Below are positions 41,438 to 44,245 of a stretch of 44,245 nucleotides of DNA, one piece after another; the first letter of the stretch is position 1; each line of letters opens with the position of its first letter. Source of the DNA: Pseudomonadota bacterium (GTDB lineage: Bacteria > Myxococcota_A > UBA9042 > GCA-2863065); NCBI GenBank assembly GCA_005776725.1, contig SXOO01000252.1, forward strand, positions 1 to 44,245, in the 5' to 3' direction. Below the pieces are notes generated by a model. It worked only from the letters and a program-made list of their open reading frames with translations. It searched no databases and was not told where the DNA came from. A program made the translations under genes and the position numbers.

Positions 41438-44245
41438 GTGACATCTTACCGTTCTGGGGGCGCAGATGCAGCCCCCGTTCACCCCGACCTCGGTGTCCAC
41501 GCCTCTTCGGCGGCGCTTGCGGCCCTGACATCCCACTTCAATATCTCCATCACGACGAGTCTGCCCGCCGCACTCGCAGGCCAGGCGGACTACTTTCTGT
41601 GGAGCGGCGAATACCCTGGGGACGAGGATGGACGGTACTGGGTCCGTGGCCTCATCCGGTCCTCCGACCTGCCTGCCCTCCTGCGGGAGGCCCACGAGAA
41701 GGGCGTGAAGAAGGCGCAGGACGAGGGCAAGCCCAGGCCCACGATGGATGACACCATCGACTCCTTCCGCCGCTTTCGCACCGGCTGGGAGAACAAGTGG
41801 GTCGCCCACTACATCGGCTGGGTCGTCGAGATCGACCACCTCCCCCGTGCCGAACAGGAACGCATGTACGCCGACCTGTCCGCCGCCACGGGGTTGCGGT
41901 GGTCCCTCAAGGTCTTCAGCGGCGGCAAGTCCGTCCATGCCTACCTGTCCCCGGATCGCCTGCTCGACCCGGAGGACCCGAAGGACCCGAAGGATTCGAT
42001 CATCAGTGACGTGGAGCACCTGCTTTGGGCGCTCCTGGAGGGCGACTTCGCCGTCGCCCGTGGCAATCTGTCCCGGCTCCCGGGGTGGGACGGCCCCCAC
42101 CGAAAGCAGCCCGTCGTCCATCTCGACCCCACGGCCCACCACGACGCCCCCGAGGTCATCCGTGACCTCCTGGCGACCTACGCCGCCTCGATGGGCATCA
42201 CCGACCCATACGAGGCTGTTGCAGCCCTTCGGCTCGCGAAGAGGCTGTTCGACCGGGCTGCGTACTGGCCGACGACCGCCGCTGCCGTCCAGCCCCTCGT
42301 GGACCGCCTCCGGGCTACCCGTGGGGCACCGACCGATGCGGACATCGAACTCGCGAGTGCGGGCAGCCAGACGCTGAAGCTGGCTCGGGATCTCGTCCGC
42401 GAGGGCAACAAGTGCGGCGGTGAAGCTGGACAGGATATGCGGGAGCACGCCGACGTGCTCGCGTCCACCTGGGACTGTCCGGCCAAGGACGACCTAGACC
42501 TTGCGAAGGCGATGCTCGGCGCGGGCATCGCAGGGCGTAGTCTGGGCGTCTTGCGGGGCTCTGGGCGAAAGGGCGACCCGTTGACCTACTTCATCCCCTT
42601 GGAGGCGCTGGAGCCCTACCGGCACCTGCCCAGGGGTTCGTCGCACCTTGAATCCCCGGGGTGCTGCGAAGACTCCGAGGTCGCCACCTACCACGAGCCA
42701 GGCTCGACCCCCAGGCTGCACTGTTACTCGTGCGGGCACGCGATCCGCCCCGAGTCTTCGCTGCCTGCCGCCGTCCGGGACGCCCCCGTCGGCGTCATCT
42801 TCGGCTTCGACGGAGGTGAGGTCGAGGTCGCGCCCGCTCGTCCCCCGGTCATGACCGACGCCGAACGGATTGCTGACGCGCAGACGTACTTGAGCGAGAA
42901 ACGTCGGGCCAAGGATGAGGCATCACGGCAGCGGATTGCCCAGATCCAGATCGAGGAGGCCGCCCGGGATGCTGCCGAACGTGCGCTCTACCCTCCGGCC
43001 CCCTACGCCTTGACCCTTGACGAGTGGTCCGAAGCGGACACCGCAGAGGCCGTGGACCACTACCCCGAGTGGGGTGCCTACCTCCGTAGCCTGCAAGTGG
43101 CAGAGCCCGGAGCCGTGCCGGTGGCTCTGATCGAGGCTACGACGGCGGTCTTCCACCGGCGCGATACGCGGGTCCCGGCCCGACGGGCCAAGATGCGGGC
43201 AGCCGGGCTGACGGGCCGGGGCAAGCACTGTGGGCACATCCATCGGTCCCTCGTCCACGCCCAGACGGGTGCCCCGAAGGCTGTGAGCCACAGGTGTCGT
43301 GGCGTCGGGTGCATCGTCTGCGGGCCGAAGGTCATCGAGACGAAGGCAGCGGCGATCACGACGATGCCGGTCGTGAACTACGGGCAGATCGTCGGGGGTC
43401 CTCTGGGCGAACGTGAGGTCGTCTACGAGATTCGACTCCGCGACCGTGGGGCTCTCGCGTACTGGCAGGAGTTGTTCTCCGAGGCCAAGAGCAAACTTGA
43501 AGACGAAGTCCGGGAGTTTCCCAATACACTCTCTTCTGGATCATTATTGGGAAATTCCCGGATCTCGCCCCCGGTTTTGCTTTCCGCCCCCGCCTACGTC
43601 GTCTTCGACGCCGAGCATCCCGTTGATCCACAGGGAGTTACACGGGGCTCGACGCCTGCGGAGGTCACAGCCCTCGACGCCCTCCGGGCGGACGTAGATG
43701 CCGCACGAGCCCATGTGACTCAGGCCACGTCGAAGAGGGCACGGGCAGCCGCAGAGGCAGCCGTTCGTCGCGCCGAACGTGCCCTCACTCGTGCCGAGGT
43801 GCAGGCACAGCAGGCCGCAGAAGCCAGGGCGGCCAGAGCCGCCTCCACTATCGTGGTCCTCTCGACCCTGCCTGTGCTGGGGGCTCGGGACAAGCAGATC
43901 GTGACCGCCTGGACCGGGGAGCAAGTGCAGGATCGCGTCGATGAACTCGTGGACTGGACCTACCGGGTCACGACCGACGAGATCGGTCGAGCCCAGGTCA
44001 CCGGAAGCATCTCCTCAAGTCGTGGGCTGTACCTCGACCCGGACACCATCTACGAGCAGGCGAACCCGTCCCTATGGCGGGTGGAGCGACCTCGGACGTG
44101 CAGTCCTGCCCAGGCTGCGCGGATCGCACAGGACATGGGGTACAGCCTCACCTCTGTGCGGACGTGCGCTGAGGACGCCACCCTCGAAGTGGTTGGGGTG
44201 GCGATGTCGGTCGCCCTGGCGCACCTGCCGACTCGGATGAAGTTC
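41438..44245 (+). CDS. Large replication protein with primase-like domain, runs off window
   Basis: One frame stays open from GTG 41438 to the last base: 936 codons, no stop. GGAGGAGG (41424-41432) precedes the GTG. The N-terminal domain looks like an archaeo-eukaryotic-type primase: acidic motif VVEID (Glu129-Asp131), SGGKSVH (161-167, catalytic-type His167) and SRLPGW with Arg213. A first Cys/His cluster follows: C409, C410, H419, C429, C432, H434. A second cluster (H597, C598, H600, H602, C620, C625, C628, in HRCRGVGCIVCGPK) resembles zinc motifs of plasmid replication initiators. Residues about 750-805 are Ala/Arg/Glu-rich and coiled-coil-like. An inverted repeat sits at codons 692-708. 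I infer the replication initiator/primase of this element; the exact family is not recognised. Long antisense frames here are shadows. Confidence 0.85.
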   Translation, partial: MTSYRSGGADAAPVHPDLGVHASSAALAALTSHFNISITTSLPAALAGQADYFLWSGEYPGDEDGRYWVRGLIRSSDLPALLREAHEKGVKKAQDEGKPRPTMDDTIDSFRRFRTGWENKWVAHYIGWVVEIDHLPRAEQERMYADLSAATGLRWSLKVFSGGKSVHAYLSPDRLLDPEDPKDPKDSIISDVEHLLWALLEGDFAVARGNLSRLPGWDGPHRKQPVVHLDPTAHHDAPEVIRDLLATYAASMGITDPYEAVAALRLAKRLFDRAAYWPTTAAAVQPLVDRLRATRGAPTDADIELASAGSQTLKLARDLVREGNKCGGEAGQDMREHADVLASTWDCPAKDDLDLAKAMLGAGIAGRSLGVLRGSGRKGDPLTYFIPLEALEPYRHLPRGSSHLESPGCCEDSEVATYHEPGSTPRLHCYSCGHAIRPESSLPAAVRDAPVGVIFGFDGGEVEVAPARPPVMTDAERIADAQTYLSEKRRAKDEASRQRIAQIQIEEAARDAAERALYPPAPYALTLDEWSEADTAEAVDHYPEWGAYLRSLQVAEPGAVPVALIEATTAVFHRRDTRVPARRAKMRAAGLTGRGKHCGHIHRSLVHAQTGAPKAVSHRCRGVGCIVCGPKVIETKAAAITTMPVVNYGQIVGGPLGEREVVYEIRLRDRGALAYWQELFSEAKSKLEDEVREFPNTLSSGSLLGNSRISPPVLLSAPAYVVFDAEHPVDPQGVTRGSTPAEVTALDALRADVDAARAHVTQATSKRARAAAEAAVRRAERALTRAEVQAQQAAEARAARAASTIVVLSTLPVLGARDKQIVTAWTGEQVQDRVDELVDWTYRVTTDEIGRAQVTGSISSSRGLYLDPDTIYEQANPSLWRVERPRTCSPAQAARIAQDMGYSLTSVRTCAEDATLEVVGVAMSVALAHLPTRMKF
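43511..43560. repeat. 16-base inverted repeat inside the replication gene, candidate origin
   Basis: CGGGAGTTTCCCAATA (43511-43526) and TATTGGGAAATTCCCG (43545-43560) are inverted copies with one mismatch that is a G-T wobble, flanking an 18-base loop. The segment is markedly AT-rich in GC-rich DNA and forces codons such as TTA, TCA, AAT and GGA that are rare around it. The protein stretch made from it (FPNTLSSGSLLGNS) looks like a linker. DNA structure, not protein sequence, therefore seems to be under selection. Confidence 0.75.

Noticed and set aside
40745..42448. Long open frame on the minus strand across the excisionase-like gene and the replication gene
   Set aside because: It is antisense to two genes with ribosome binding sites and recognisable motifs, has a low-complexity Pro/Arg/Gly-rich translation, and shows no domain. 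High GC content makes such shadow frames common.
1..44245. CRISPR array, insertion sequence with transposase, rRNA
   Set aside because: No regular direct-repeat/spacer pattern, no DDE transposase and no rRNA-like stretch is seen anywhere in the window.

Overview
The window is GC-rich, densely packed bacterial DNA with many GTG starts and 1-4 base start/stop overlaps. Three things suggest a flagellated member of the Myxococcota (former Deltaproteobacteria): lipoproteins with an Asp/Ser/Thr/Glu-rich spacer, a short Cys-rich secreted segment of the 'C..SSDC..GQVC' kind, and a large set of HDOD, FHA, PilZ and cyclase regulators. The taxon is inferred; no rRNA or tRNA gene is present to settle it.

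Bases 1-8520 (all +) hold the 3' part of ligA, a stand-alone receiver-domain regulator, a 1795-residue AAA+ ATPase resembling the DUF3686 'DNA repair ATPase' family, and a family-2 glycosyltransferase. Bases 8521-10380 (-) hold a coupled lipoprotein/cytochrome c pair and a YgfZ-type folate-binding protein. Bases 10459-15437 (+) form a tightly overlapping operon: FAH-family hydrolase, MoxR ATPase, DUF58 protein, and TgpA-like membrane transglutaminase. A sarcosine/dimethylglycine dehydrogenase-like flavoprotein (-) and a divergent amidohydrolase (+) follow.

Bases 19037-26871 (-) hold envelope genes and a late flagellar block (PilZ protein, flagellin, FliD, FliS, small FliT-like protein), then a lipoprotein, a repeat-rich surface protein and a membrane protein. 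Divergently, an FHA membrane protein reads right. It converges on an EVE-domain/ABC-exporter pair. Two divergent HDOD genes flank a 363-base region rich in nested inverted repeats. An 822-residue Thr/Gly-rich protein with no signal peptide and a Cache-HAMP-cyclase receptor complete the chromosomal part.

From about 38.2 kb to the right edge lies what appears to be an integrated mobile element. It has a tyrosine integrase overlapped by an AlpA-like DNA-binding gene (-), and on the + strand a serine recombinase, a 71-residue excisionase-like protein and a very large open gene that runs off the window. That last gene (936 codons visible) has the three motifs of an archaeo-eukaryotic-type primase at its N-terminus, two separate Cys/His clusters and an Ala-rich coiled-coil-like segment. 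Buried in its coding sequence is an AT-rich 16-base inverted repeat that is a good candidate origin of replication. This replication gene with its embedded repeat is the most interesting item in the window. Next come the 822-residue protein, a decayed copy of its C-terminal tail about 2.4 kb away, and the structured HDOD leader.
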